64,000 nucleotides of DNA from Candidatus Binatota bacterium (GTDB taxonomy: Bacteria > Desulfobacterota > Binatia > UBA1149), in the NCBI GenBank assembly GCA_012960245.1, contig DUBO01000012.1:79307-143306 (forward strand), given 5' to 3'. Positions 44,803 through 54,458 of this stretch are shown here, in pieces. A model generated the notes under the pieces. The model saw only the letters and a program-made list of their open reading frames with translations. It ran no database searches and was not told the origin of the DNA. The position numbers and the translations under genes were made by a program. Every line of letters begins with the position of its first letter. The first letter of the stretch is position 1.

Positions 44803-45093
44803 CCCCGGGTGGCCGCTCCGACTACACTGGGGCAACCCGCAGAGTCGGGTTGGGCGTCGCGCAGTGTTCGCGACGAAATGCGGGCCAGCCTGGAGGCCCT
44901 GAAGGAGGTCGGACGGGTTACGGCCAGGGGTATACGACTGAATACCTTCATGCTCGACGACAGCCCGGCACTACGCGCTTTTGTTGAGAAAATGACGGCC
45001 GCCAACCGGGGCAGGGCGTTTTATATGGCCCCAGGCCAGCTGGGCAAATTCCTGTTGGTTGACTACGTGCGCCGCCGTCGCAAGATTCTCTGA
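44785..45093 (+). CDS. Short protein resembling only the C-terminus of a VWA domain protein
   Basis: 102 residues from ATG 44785, or 94 from GTG 44809. The segment GIRLNTFMLDDSPALRAFVE followed by NRGRAFYMAPGQLGKFLLVD and a basic tail resembles the last strand and helix of MoxR-associated von Willebrand A proteins, as I recall that family. The metal-binding DxSxS part and the rest of the domain are missing, and I see no decayed copy of it upstream. Either a truncated gene that still translates, or a short domesticated protein. It ends directly before the mutS GTG with no gap. Confidence 0.6.
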   Translation: MYNKYTPRVAAPTTLGQPAESGWASRSVRDEMRASLEALKEVGRVTARGIRLNTFMLDDSPALRAFVEKMTAANRGRAFYMAPGQLGKFLLVDYVRRRRKIL

Positions 45094-47652
45094 GTGTCGT
45101 CCGCCGCTCTTCCTAACGACGTGAAACTCACTCCCGTCATGCGCCAGTACCTTGAGATCAAGGCGGGGCATGAAGACGCGATTCTGTTCTTTCGGCTGGG
45201 CGATTTCTACGAGATGTTTTTCGATGACGCCGAGCGCGCCGCGTCTATTCTCGATATCACCCTGACCACGCGCAATCGTAACGACCCCAACCCCATCCCG
45301 TTGTGCGGCATACCCTATCACTCGGCGCGGCCCTATATCGCTCGGCTGCTGGAAGCGGGAGTAAAGGTCGCCGTGTGCGAACAGGTCGAACTGCCGGGCG
45401 CGAGCCCCGGGCCGGTAAAACGAGAGGTGCGCAGGGTCATCAGCCCGGGTACGAACCTGGACGAGGACAGCCTCGGCGCCGACAGTTCTAATTTCCTGGC
45501 AGCGGTGTACGGCAAAGCCTCGGCGTGGGGGCTGGCCTGGATGGATTTCTCGACCGGTGAACTCGAGACGACCAGGGGGTCAGGACTCGAGCCCCTCAGG
45601 GATTCACTGTTTGCCGTCGGACCCAGCGAGATCCTGGTAGAAGACGACAGTGTCATGGACACTTCCGGTTTTGGTGTAGAGGGCTGCATGATTACCGAAG
45701 TCGTGGCAGCCCCCAGTGTTGCAAGCGGCACTCACGAGCTTCCCGAGGACTCGGCGGCGGCTACGGCGATGCTGCTGGCTTACGCCGACCGCAGCCAGGC
45801 GGGCCACACTGGGCACCTTCGGCCCGCGAGGTATAGCGACCCTACGGCCGGCGTGGCTCTCGACGTGGCGACCCGCCGCAACCTCGAACTCACCCGGTCA
45901 CGTGAAGGCGGGGGGCGCGCCGGTACACTGCTGGAGGTGATCGACGGTTCTGTCACCGCCATGGGCAGAAGGTTGACCGCGAGGTGGTTGGAACAACCGC
46001 TGGGCAACCTGGCGGACATCGGGCACCGCCTCGACGGCGTGGAATTGTTTGTCGAGGATTACGCGTTGCGTGATCTTTTGCGCGAAACCCTCAAGGGCCT
46101 GGGAGATCTAGAGCGCCTGTGTGGCCGGCTTGGCTCGCGCACCGCTGGCCCCCGTGACCTCCTCCGCGTGGCGGCCTCGCTCGAGGTAGTGGCCAAGGTC
46201 GCCAGCCTGCTCGGCGACCGACAGCTACCCGGCTCCCTCGCGGATGTTCTCCCTGGGATGGATTCGCATTCGGGCACGGTGGCGTTGTTGCGGCGTGCGC
46301 TGTCCGACGAAGTTGCCGCCGCTGCCAACTCGGGCGGATTCATACGTGACGGTTACAATGACGAGGTAGACCGGCTGCGCGCGGTGAGCCGGGACGGCAA
46401 AGGCTGGATCGCTGCGTTTGAGAAAAGTGAGCGCGAAAGCACGGGTATCAACGGGCTTAAAGTGGGCTACAACCGGGTGTTCGGATACTACCTGGAGGTA
46501 AGCCGCGCCAACCAGGACAGGGTGCCCGGCAACTACGAACGCAAGCAGACCCTCGCCAACGCTGAGCGCTACGTCACCCCGGAGTTGAAAGAGCGGGAGG
46601 CCGAGGTCCTCGGGGCAGAGGAGCGAGCGCAACGGCTCGAAGCTCACCTCTTCGAAGAGCTCTTAAACGAACTCGACGACGCGCTGGCTGGACTGTCGGC
46701 CTGCGCCCGTAGCGTGGCCGTTATCGACGCGCTCGCGGGATTCGCGGAGGTCGCCCATCGCAAATCTTACTGCCGGCCGGAGCTGCACCTGGGCAGGGAG
46801 CTGAGCATCCAGGAAGGCCGTCATCCCGTGGTTGAGAATTCCTGTGCGACACCGTTTGTCGCCAACGATTGCAGGCTCGGCGGCGAGACTGGTCTCATGG
46901 TTATTACCGGTCCCAACATGGCGGGTAAGTCGACCTACCTGCGACAGGTGGCCCTGCTGACTCTCATGGCCCACTGTGGTTGTTATGTCCCGGCCGCTTC
47001 GGCACGGGTGCCCTTGGTCGACAGAATTTTTACGCGGATCGGGGCCAGCGACGATCTCGGCGGAGGTAGGTCAACCTTCATGGTCGAGATGACCGAGACC
47101 GCTGCGATACTCGACAACATGACCGACCGCAGCTTGGTGGTGCTCGACGAGATTGGCCGTGGCACTTCTACCTTTGATGGCATCTCCATTGCCTGGGCGG
47201 TGGCCGAGGCAATGGTCAGGAAAGGCGTCAAGACGCTGTTTGCTACTCACTACCACGAGCTGGCTGCCCTCGCGGGAAAACACGACGCGGTGGCCAACCA
47301 CTCTGTCGCCGTGCGCAGGCACAAGGGCAAGGTGGTGTTCCTTTATCGCATCGTCGCGGGGGCGGCGAGTGGTAGTTATGGCATCGAGGTTGGAAGGCTG
47401 GCCGGGCTGCCGGTGGAAGTCACCGACCGGGCCCGCGAAATTCTCGACGGTTTTGAAACCGGCGAGGGGCCGCTGGCGGGCTTGCAGAACGGGCAGCTGG
47501 GATTGTTTACGCAGGCCCCCGCGGCAGCCGTAACGGGTGAGAATGATGAGTTACTACGCGAACTTTCCGATCTTGACACCGACACGATAAGTCCGCTGGA
47601 GGCACTGAAAATACTCGCGGGGCTTGTCCGAGGGTACCGAAACAGGGAATAA
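45094..47652 (+). CDS. mutS: DNA mismatch repair protein MutS
   Basis: Recognises mismatches. The mismatch-reading Phe-x-Glu is F38-Y39-E40 in GDFYEMFF. The connector, lever and clamp domains are intact, and the ATPase has Walker A GPNMAGKST at 606-614, Walker B VVLDEIGRGTSTFDG and the ATHYHEL motif. 852 residues. A GTG start immediately follows the stop of the preceding small gene. MutS and the endonuclease-type MutL at 33243 make a complete MutH-independent core. Confidence 0.95.
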   Translation: MSSAALPNDVKLTPVMRQYLEIKAGHEDAILFFRLGDFYEMFFDDAERAASILDITLTTRNRNDPNPIPLCGIPYHSARPYIARLLEAGVKVAVCEQVELPGASPGPVKREVRRVISPGTNLDEDSLGADSSNFLAAVYGKASAWGLAWMDFSTGELETTRGSGLEPLRDSLFAVGPSEILVEDDSVMDTSGFGVEGCMITEVVAAPSVASGTHELPEDSAAATAMLLAYADRSQAGHTGHLRPARYSDPTAGVALDVATRRNLELTRSREGGGRAGTLLEVIDGSVTAMGRRLTARWLEQPLGNLADIGHRLDGVELFVEDYALRDLLRETLKGLGDLERLCGRLGSRTAGPRDLLRVAASLEVVAKVASLLGDRQLPGSLADVLPGMDSHSGTVALLRRALSDEVAAAANSGGFIRDGYNDEVDRLRAVSRDGKGWIAAFEKSERESTGINGLKVGYNRVFGYYLEVSRANQDRVPGNYERKQTLANAERYVTPELKEREAEVLGAEERAQRLEAHLFEELLNELDDALAGLSACARSVAVIDALAGFAEVAHRKSYCRPELHLGRELSIQEGRHPVVENSCATPFVANDCRLGGETGLMVITGPNMAGKSTYLRQVALLTLMAHCGCYVPAASARVPLVDRIFTRIGASDDLGGGRSTFMVEMTETAAILDNMTDRSLVVLDEIGRGTSTFDGISIAWAVAEAMVRKGVKTLFATHYHELAALAGKHDAVANHSVAVRRHKGKVVFLYRIVAGAASGSYGIEVGRLAGLPVEVTDRAREILDGFETGEGPLAGLQNGQLGLFTQAPAAAVTGENDELLRELSDLDTDTISPLEALKILAGLVRGYRNRE

Positions 47653-47682
47653 TGGACGGCTTGGGTGCTGGAGGCTGTGTTG

Positions 47683-48990
47683 ATGAGGGGTAAGGGCAGG
47701 GTACTCGCATTGGTCCTGGCGGGCGGGCTGGTGGCGGTGTGGACTGCGGCGGCGGCAGCGGCGGGCGTTGAACGGGTGCGTTCGGCCTCGACCGCAGACT
47801 CTACACGGGTGGTCATAGACCTCAGCGCCTCGGTTGATTTTACCTACGCCACGCTGCGCCCCGACAGCAAGGGACGCTGGCCGTTCAGGGTCTACATTGA
47901 CCTCAAGGAGGTCTCCAACGGCAACGCCATAGACACTTCGCGCGTATCGGCCGATGCGCGGGTGAGCCGGATACGGGCCGCCCAGTTCAGCGATGACACC
48001 GCTCGCGTGGTCATTGATTTAAAGATGCCTGTCAAGGTTACGGTGGGCTCCTTGCGCTCGGCCGCTGGTTCGCCCGCACGGGTGTACATCGACCTGCAGA
48101 CAGAACCCGGAGGGGGGTCTCCAGCTCCAGCCGTCCAACGTTCTGTCGCAGCTGCGACCCGGAAACCGTTGGCGATAAAGAAACCTGCGATCGTAAAGAA
48201 ACCGGTGGCAGTAGAGAAGCCGGCGGTAGTCAAGAACCCAGTGCCGCTGATCAGCAATACGCCGAAGCTGGTCGCGAGTAAGCGCAAGGTTCATATCGTG
48301 CTGGACCCCGGCCACGGCGGTCGCGACCCGGGTGCTCTCGGAAGCTTTGGCATGCGGGAGAAGGAAGTTACCCTCGACATCTCGCGTCGGGTCAGGGACC
48401 TGCTCGTTCGTAACGGCCTGGCCGAGGTGACACTCACCAGGAGTAGCGACCGGTTTGTATCACTGGAGGGGCGAAAGGACTTTGCCAACGGTCGCAAGGC
48501 TGACCTTTTTGTCTCGATACATGCGAATTCCAGCACCACCAAGGGGCTGCACGGGGTGGAGACTTACACGCTCGACAACTCTAACAACCGGGCTATCCTG
48601 AGGCTCGCGAAGGCAGAAAACGGCGTGGGGCAGTTGATAAAAGACGATGTCTCGGGGGCGGATACAGACCTGAAGTACATCCTGTCCGATCTCGTTCAGA
48701 CCGGAAAGGAAGCCGAGTCGGTGGTTCTCGCGGGTGCATTGCAGTCGAGTGTGTTGCGCAATCTCGGTCGCCACTACGGTACCATTCACTCCCTGGGCGT
48801 GAAGAAGGGGCCGTTTCTGGTACTCGACGGTGTTTTCATGCCCTGCGCTCTGATCGAGGTCGGGTTCCTTTCTCACAAGACCGAAGGACCGCGCCTGGGT
48901 GCTGCGGTGTACAGGCAGATGTTAGCGGAGGGCATCTACGATGGCCTGCGGGAGTACCTGTCTGATGAAAGGGTTGCCAGTCTGCGCTAG
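47683..48990 (+). CDS. amiC: N-acetylmuramoyl-L-alanine amidase (AmiC type)
   Basis: Periplasmic amidase that splits the peptide from the glycan to separate daughter cells. A signal peptide (about 1-27, ending in an Ala run) is followed by an AMIN domain (about 28-145), a linker of repeated Lys-Pro-Ala/Val units (KKPAIVKKPVAVEKPAVVK), and the zinc Amidase_3 domain (about 205-430) with DPGHGGRDPGALG (His at about 210), LFVSIHAN and ALIEVGFLSH. ATG 47683 is preceded by GGAGG at eight bases; GTG at 47665 is an alternative. Confidence 0.92.
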   Translation: MRGKGRVLALVLAGGLVAVWTAAAAAAGVERVRSASTADSTRVVIDLSASVDFTYATLRPDSKGRWPFRVYIDLKEVSNGNAIDTSRVSADARVSRIRAAQFSDDTARVVIDLKMPVKVTVGSLRSAAGSPARVYIDLQTEPGGGSPAPAVQRSVAAATRKPLAIKKPAIVKKPVAVEKPAVVKNPVPLISNTPKLVASKRKVHIVLDPGHGGRDPGALGSFGMREKEVTLDISRRVRDLLVRNGLAEVTLTRSSDRFVSLEGRKDFANGRKADLFVSIHANSSTTKGLHGVETYTLDNSNNRAILRLAKAENGVGQLIKDDVSGADTDLKYILSDLVQTGKEAESVVLAGALQSSVLRNLGRHYGTIHSLGVKKGPFLVLDGVFMPCALIEVGFLSHKTEGPRLGAAVYRQMLAEGIYDGLREYLSDERVASLR

Positions 48991-49006
48991 CATCCGACCA
49001 TAAGTC

Positions 49007-51787
49007 GTGCCGGATAATTCAAACGAGACATCCGCTTCTCCCGGACGCACCACGCTTCTGCCTTCGCCATTGGCGGTGAAGGAAAAACTCTCGGATATAG
49101 CCAGGAACTATGTCCACGCGGTGCGAGAGGAGCTTGAAGTTGATCACTGGGGCGGTGCGTCCGGTGTTGATACCGCGACACGCTACGCCACCGCCATCGA
49201 CAACCTTGCGCGCTTTCTTTTTGAAGCGGCCACAGCCCGCTACGCTCGACGTTACGGTCGTGGTACCCGCAGCTGCGCGGTTATTGCCCAGGGCGGGTAT
49301 GGGCGCAGCGAGATGTGTCCTGGCTCGGACGTGGACCTGTTGGTTCTGTACGGCAACCGTGTCGATGCCTACGTTGAGACCGTCACCGAGACCCTGCTGT
49401 ATTCCATGTGGGATGCCGGCCTGCAGGTCGGGCACGCGGTGCGAAACTGCGGTGAATGTGTGCGCCTGGCCGCGGGTGACCTGACTATACGTACCGCTTT
49501 GCTGGACGGCCGCTTTGTGAGTGGCAGTACCGAGCTTGGCGCCCAGTTTACCGAGGTGGTGCAGGACGTTCTGACCCAGCGCGACGTTGGCCCCTTCATC
49601 GAGGCCAAGCGAAGGGAGAACGAGGCCCGCCACGCGCGCACGGGCGGGTCGGTGTTCATGCTCGAGCCCGATATCAAGGAGGGCCGCGGGGGCTGTCGCG
49701 ATCTTCACACCCTGCTGTGGATCACCCGTACGCTGAGGGGCGTATTGTCCTTTGAGGACATGGAAGAGCGGGGGATACTATCGGCGGATGAACTTGAAGG
49801 CCTCCTTGCCGGGCGTGAGTTTCTGCTCCGGGTGCGCCACAGCCTGCACTTCCTGTCGGGACACAAGCAGGACAAAATGGGCTTTGATCTGCAGGAGCAG
49901 GTGGCCGAACGCTTTGGCTTCGAAGGTGACGACAACAACAGCGCCGCCGACCTCTTCATGCGAGACTACTACGGGCACGCGGCGCTGATAGCGCGCACCA
50001 CTGACGACATAATTGACCGCACGACGGCCGTGGACGAAAAACCGGGGCTGGTCGAGCGCCTGGTTCGCAGGCGAGTCGAACGCGGGGTGACGGTGTCGGG
50101 TGATCGCCTGGTCCTGGAGGAATCGATACTCGACGCAGACCCCCTCAACCTCGTGCGGGTGTTTCACATTGCTCAGCGCAAGGGCGTTACGTTGTCTTCG
50201 TCCGGCAGGATGGCTGTCAGGCGCAGGCTAGAGCAGCTGGTCGGCGATGCCGGTCCCCCGCCCGGGGCTTTTGGTGCGTTTCTCGATGTGTTGCACTGGG
50301 AAGGAGGGGTCTATGACACGCTGGCCGAGATGAACTCGGTGGGAGTCCTGGGAAAACTACTGCCTGAATTCGGCCGCCTCTTCTGCATGGTGCAGCGTGA
50401 TTACTACCACGTCTACACGGTAGACGAGCACTCCTTGATGGGTGTCCGCGAACTAGAACTGCTGCGCGACGGGGAGTACGAAGAACTCAGCCCCTTGTTG
50501 ACCGGTGCGATGAGATCCTGCGATGACCCGTCGATTCTCTACCTCGCGATGATGTTCCACGACGCCGGCAAGGGCTACGGTTCGGACCACGACGAACGCG
50601 GAGCGAAGATGGTGGTTGGCATTGCCGAGCGGCTGGGCCTCGACCAGGACCAGTCGGCTACGCTGCAGTTCCTCGTGAGGAATCACTTGTTGATGTCAGA
50701 CCTCGCCCAGCACCGTGACGTGGGAGATCCCGACCTCGTGGCCGAGTTCGTGGCCCAGGTGGGCTCGAGAAAACTCCTGCGCGACCTTTACCTGGTGACA
50801 TTTGCCGACATGAAGGCCGTGGGGCCAAAGGTCTGGACGAGCTGGAAAGACAACCTGCTTGCCGAACTGTACATGCGGGCGGTGGACGTGATGGACAAGG
50901 GGCTGGCGTCTGAGAACGACGCCGAGGCGCGTGTTGAGCGCAGCTGCCAACGGGTGGCTGCGAGGGCGGTGCCTGGCCCCGAGCGCGAGAGTATTGAACA
51001 TTTTCTCTCGACCATGCCCCAGTCCTACCTGATCTCTACCCCCGAGGAGACGATCTACGATCACTGGCTGATGTACGAGCAGAAGGGCGGGGCGTCTTTT
51101 CGGTCCGGGGTGGTGCACTTTCCGGAACGAGAGCTCACCGAGTTTACAGTATGTACCCCCGACCGCCCGGGGTTGTTTGCGAGCATTACCGGTGTGCTTT
51201 CTGCCGCGGGCCTGAGCGTGGTCGGCGCGCGCATAGCGACGTCAACGGAAGGAATAGCGCTCGACGCCTTTCAACTCGACCACGAAGAACCCGAAGCCGA
51301 CCCTGCCTACGAAGTCCAAGAAAAATTGTTGCCCACTCCTATGGATCCAGTCACCTGGAAACAAGTTCGCGACGACCTTGATTCGGTGCTCAAGGAGCAG
51401 GCCGATGTGGGTGAGATCGTTGCCGCCGGGTTGAAGCGGCCCGTTCTGTCCAGCTCGGCGGGTGGGCGCGCCATTGAGCGGGTTGAACTGGACAACGACG
51501 TTTCAAGAGACCACACGGTCATCGACGTGTATGCCACCGACCGGTTCGGCCTGCTATACCGTCTGGCGAGGACCTTCCAGCAGCTGGGTCTGACCGTCCA
51601 CCTGGCGCGCGTGTCCAACTACGCTTTGCAGGCCCGTGATGTTTTTTACGTGACCGATATCGACGGTCGAAAGATTCTCGACGAGGGCCGTCTCGAGTCT
51701 CTACGCTCGGCGGTACTGGTGGCCGCCGAGGGAGGGGCTGTTGACCAGCGGCAGGGGCGGCCGGGCAAAGAGAGGAGAGCGTCGTGA
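49007..51787 (+). CDS. glnD: [Protein-PII] uridylyltransferase/uridylyl-removing enzyme GlnD
   Basis: Glutamine sensor that uridylylates and deuridylylates PII. The nucleotidyltransferase motif GGYGRSEMCPGSDVDLL starts near residue 96, followed by a helical linker (EGRGGCRDLH), an HD hydrolase domain with FHDAGKG (His at about 518), and two C-terminal ACT domains (TVCTPDRPGLFASITGVL and DVYATDRFGLLYRLARTF). 926 residues, complete. No glnB, glnK, amtB or glnA is in the window. GTG start 16 bases after amiC; the end overlaps the recombinase gene as GTGA. Confidence 0.94.
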   Translation: MPDNSNETSASPGRTTLLPSPLAVKEKLSDIARNYVHAVREELEVDHWGGASGVDTATRYATAIDNLARFLFEAATARYARRYGRGTRSCAVIAQGGYGRSEMCPGSDVDLLVLYGNRVDAYVETVTETLLYSMWDAGLQVGHAVRNCGECVRLAAGDLTIRTALLDGRFVSGSTELGAQFTEVVQDVLTQRDVGPFIEAKRRENEARHARTGGSVFMLEPDIKEGRGGCRDLHTLLWITRTLRGVLSFEDMEERGILSADELEGLLAGREFLLRVRHSLHFLSGHKQDKMGFDLQEQVAERFGFEGDDNNSAADLFMRDYYGHAALIARTTDDIIDRTTAVDEKPGLVERLVRRRVERGVTVSGDRLVLEESILDADPLNLVRVFHIAQRKGVTLSSSGRMAVRRRLEQLVGDAGPPPGAFGAFLDVLHWEGGVYDTLAEMNSVGVLGKLLPEFGRLFCMVQRDYYHVYTVDEHSLMGVRELELLRDGEYEELSPLLTGAMRSCDDPSILYLAMMFHDAGKGYGSDHDERGAKMVVGIAERLGLDQDQSATLQFLVRNHLLMSDLAQHRDVGDPDLVAEFVAQVGSRKLLRDLYLVTFADMKAVGPKVWTSWKDNLLAELYMRAVDVMDKGLASENDAEARVERSCQRVAARAVPGPERESIEHFLSTMPQSYLISTPEETIYDHWLMYEQKGGASFRSGVVHFPERELTEFTVCTPDRPGLFASITGVLSAAGLSVVGARIATSTEGIALDAFQLDHEEPEADPAYEVQEKLLPTPMDPVTWKQVRDDLDSVLKEQADVGEIVAAGLKRPVLSSSAGGRAIERVELDNDVSRDHTVIDVYATDRFGLLYRLARTFQQLGLTVHLARVSNYALQARDVFYVTDIDGRKILDEGRLESLRSAVLVAAEGGAVDQRQGRPGKERRAS

Positions 51788-52737
51788 GAACCCGACCTCC
51801 GTCTCCTGTGCAAGCCCGCGAGCCCATCCGGCGGTCGGGCCCGATTGCGCTGGGTACGGCGGTGGATGTGTACGTGGATCACCTGGCCGCCGAGAAGGGG
51901 CTGGCGATAAACACGGTGGAAGCCTACTCGCGCGACCTGCGGGCTTTCCTGTCAGGCCTGAGCGACGGCGCCACGAGGGACGCGGCCGGTATCAGCCGTG
52001 AAGACACGGTGGCCCACCTCGAGATCATGTCGAGGAGGGGCAGCTCAGCATCGTCCCGCAACCGGGCCCTGTCGGCCTTGCGCGGCTTGTTTGCTTACCT
52101 GTCGGCCGAGGGCTGGATCGAGTGCAACCCCATCCGTGATCTTTCGCCGGCGAAGAAAACGTCGATCCTGCCCCGACCCTTGAGCGTGGCGGATGTAAAC
52201 CGATTGCTGGCTGAGACCGAGGGGGACGACCCCGCCTCGCTGCGTGACCGGGTTATGCTCGAGCTCGCCTATGGCTGTGGTCTGCGGGTTTCGGAACTGG
52301 CCGGGCTGCAGAAGGCGGGCGTCGACCTTTCGCGGGGCGTAGTGACCGTGACCGGCAAGGGAGCCAAGCAGCGGTCGGTACCTATGGGATCGGAAGCAGT
52401 GCGGGCGCTGCAGCGCTATCTCACTGTCGCCGGCGATTCGCGCTATATTTTTCCCGGACGCAAGAGTGGTTCGGTCAGCCGCCAGGCCTTGTGGAAACGT
52501 CTCAAGGCCGTGGCCTTGCGCGCCGGAGTGGCGGCGGTGCGGCCCCACCTGTTGCGCCACAGTTTCGCGACCCACCTGCTCGAGGGCGGGGCCGACCTGA
52601 GGTCTGTGCAGATGATGTTGGGCCACGCCGACCTCTCTACCACCCAGATATACACCCACGTGGCCGGCCGTCGATTGAGAGAGGTTCATGAAAAACATCA
52701 CCCCAGGTCGGGTAAACGCCACGAGCGTGGCTTGTAA
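51784..52737 (+). CDS. xerD: Tyrosine recombinase XerC/XerD
   Basis: Resolves chromosome dimers at dif. It has an N-terminal SAM-like core-binding domain (about 22-110) and a catalytic domain with R168 (GCGLRVSEL), H255 and R258 (HLLRHSFATHLLEGG), H281 (LGHADLSTTQIYTH) and nucleophile Y290. 317 residues, about 20 more than E. coli XerC/D because of a basic N-terminal extension. Whether it is XerC or XerD cannot be told from one gene. Housekeeping context rather than a mobile element: no dif-like site or island is evident beside it. Confidence 0.9.
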   Translation: MRTRPPSPVQAREPIRRSGPIALGTAVDVYVDHLAAEKGLAINTVEAYSRDLRAFLSGLSDGATRDAAGISREDTVAHLEIMSRRGSSASSRNRALSALRGLFAYLSAEGWIECNPIRDLSPAKKTSILPRPLSVADVNRLLAETEGDDPASLRDRVMLELAYGCGLRVSELAGLQKAGVDLSRGVVTVTGKGAKQRSVPMGSEAVRALQRYLTVAGDSRYIFPGRKSGSVSRQALWKRLKAVALRAGVAAVRPHLLRHSFATHLLEGGADLRSVQMMLGHADLSTTQIYTHVAGRRLREVHEKHHPRSGKRHERGL

Positions 52738-52776
52738 CCGCCCCTCGTTGGGCCATTATAGCCCCTTCTTTAGCGG

Positions 52777-53451
52777 ATGAACTTTGATGTTGCAGACGCC
52801 GCCCTGTGGGTGCTTCCGGTCCTTTTTTCAGTGGTGTGCCACGAGTACGCCCATGGCCGGGTCGCGCTTAAGTACGGGGACGATACAGCCTCCCGCATGG
52901 GCAGGCTGACCCTCAACCCCCTGGCCCATATTGACCCGGTGGGTACGGTGCTCATGCCGGCAATGTTGTTCGCGATTGGTTCTCCGTTTTTGTTCGGCTA
53001 CGCCAAGCCGGTGCCGATTTCCTGGCAGCGCCTGCGCAACCCCGCCCGAGACATGGTCTACGTTGCCGCCGCCGGCCCGGCCATGAACTTTGCCCTCGCC
53101 GCTCTTAGCGCGGTGCTGCTGGGTGTCCTTGTCGGACGCGCCGACTACGGGTTCGCGCTCGACGACCAATCTTTTGCCATGGCGAGGCCGCTGGCGATCA
53201 TGGCCCAGCGCAGCATGCTGATAAACGTCGTGCTGGGAGTGTTCAACCTTCTCCCGATACCACCGTTGGATGGTGGCCGAGTGGCAGTAGGCCTGCTACC
53301 GGCTGGCCCGGCTACGGCCCTGGCAAGGCTGGAGCCCTTCGGTTTCCTGGTCGTGTTCGGGCTGCTCGCTACTGGTACTCTGAGTATAATTCTTGGACCG
53401 ATGGTGTTTGGTATCATCGAGTTACTGAGTTTCATGGTGGGGCTGGGGTAG
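52777..53451 (+). CDS. Site-2 protease family (M50) membrane metalloprotease
   Basis: Intramembrane zinc protease of the short, PDZ-less class (YwhC-like). The zinc motif HEYAH is at about residues 22-26 inside the first helix. The second motif NLLPIPPLDGG provides the Asp ligand, and the family block NPLAHIDPVGT follows the first. About five hydrophobic segments over 224 residues. No signal to identify the substrate. ATG, 39 bases after xerD; a possible promoter TTGTAA-19-TATAGC (52732-52762) has poor spacing. The gene order M50-trpS-scpA-scpB is common in deltaproteobacteria and Firmicutes. Confidence 0.9.
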   Translation: MNFDVADAALWVLPVLFSVVCHEYAHGRVALKYGDDTASRMGRLTLNPLAHIDPVGTVLMPAMLFAIGSPFLFGYAKPVPISWQRLRNPARDMVYVAAAGPAMNFALAALSAVLLGVLVGRADYGFALDDQSFAMARPLAIMAQRSMLINVVLGVFNLLPIPPLDGGRVAVGLLPAGPATALARLEPFGFLVVFGLLATGTLSIILGPMVFGIIELLSFMVGLG

Positions 53452-53456
53452 GCACG

Positions 53457-54458
53457 GTGGCTGCGAAGACAAAGACAAAAGGTGTTGTGGTATCGGGTAT
53501 GCGGCCCACGGGGAGCCTGCACCTGGGTCATCTCAACGGGGCGATTCACAACTGGCTGGAACTGCAGCAGGGCTTCGAGAGCTTTTTCTTCGTTGCTGAC
53601 TGGCACGCGCTGACGACCGAGTACAAGGATCCTTCGGGTATAAAGGCCAGTACAGTGGCCATGGTCCTCGACTGGCTCGCGGCCGGGTTAGACCCCGACA
53701 AGGCTACGATCTTCAACCAGTCGAGCGTTAAGCAACACGCCGAGCTGCACCTGCTGCTCGCCATGATAATCCCGGTGCCCTGGCTGGAGAGGGTGCCCAC
53801 TTACAAGGAACAGCAGCAGCAGCTCGAAAACCGAGACCTGTCGACTTACGGTTTTCTGGGCTACCCCTTGCTGCAGGCGGCCGACATCCTGGTCTACGGT
53901 GGCGATCGTGTTCCGGTGGGCGAAGACCAACTGTCGCACGTTGAACTCACGCGCGAGGTGGCGCGGCGCTTCAATCGCTACTACGGCGAGGTTTTTCCCG
54001 AGCCGAAAGGGCTGGTTGTAAAGGCAGCCCGCGTACCCGGCACCGATGGCCGTAAAATGAGCAAGAGTTACGGCAATTCGGTGGGCTTGGCGGACAGTGA
54101 AGAGGATATTACTGCCCGGCTGTCGCGCATGAAAACCGACACGCGCAGGCAGCGCAGGACCGACCCCGGTGTGCCCGAGGAATGCCCGGTCTACGAGCTG
54201 CACGAAATCTATTCCAGCGAAGAGGAGCGCAAGGAGGTTTCGGAGGGCTGTCGCAGCGCTTCTATCGGCTGCCTGGACTGCAAGAAGATAATGATTGGCC
54301 ACGTGCTCGAACAGTTGCGTCCGATACGTGAGCGTCGTGAAAAACTTGCTACTAGCAGTGGGCTGGCCGACGAGGTGCTCGCCGCCGGAAATGAACGTGC
54401 CCGGCAGAAAGCGGAGAGTACGATGACCAGGGTACGGGCGGTGATGGGGTTGGCATGA
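53457..54458 (+). CDS. trpS: Tryptophanyl-tRNA synthetase
   Basis: Class I synthetase for tRNA-Trp. The HIGH-type motif appears as LHLGH in MRPTGSLHLGHLNGA, the KMSKS motif is at residues 200-204 (GRKMSKSYGN), and LLQAADILVYGGDRVPVGEDQ is diagnostic. 333 residues, the usual bacterial size. GTG start five bases after the M50 gene. The end overlaps scpA as ATGA. Confidence 0.94.
   Translation: MAAKTKTKGVVVSGMRPTGSLHLGHLNGAIHNWLELQQGFESFFFVADWHALTTEYKDPSGIKASTVAMVLDWLAAGLDPDKATIFNQSSVKQHAELHLLLAMIIPVPWLERVPTYKEQQQQLENRDLSTYGFLGYPLLQAADILVYGGDRVPVGEDQLSHVELTREVARRFNRYYGEVFPEPKGLVVKAARVPGTDGRKMSKSYGNSVGLADSEEDITARLSRMKTDTRRQRRTDPGVPEECPVYELHEIYSSEEERKEVSEGCRSASIGCLDCKKIMIGHVLEQLRPIRERREKLATSSGLADEVLAAGNERARQKAESTMTRVRAVMGLA

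Noticed and set aside
51784..52737. Tyrosine recombinase as integrase of a mobile island
   Set aside because: Flanked by conserved housekeeping genes (glnD, trpS, scpA), sequence of XerC/D type, no attachment repeats or cargo genes next to it.
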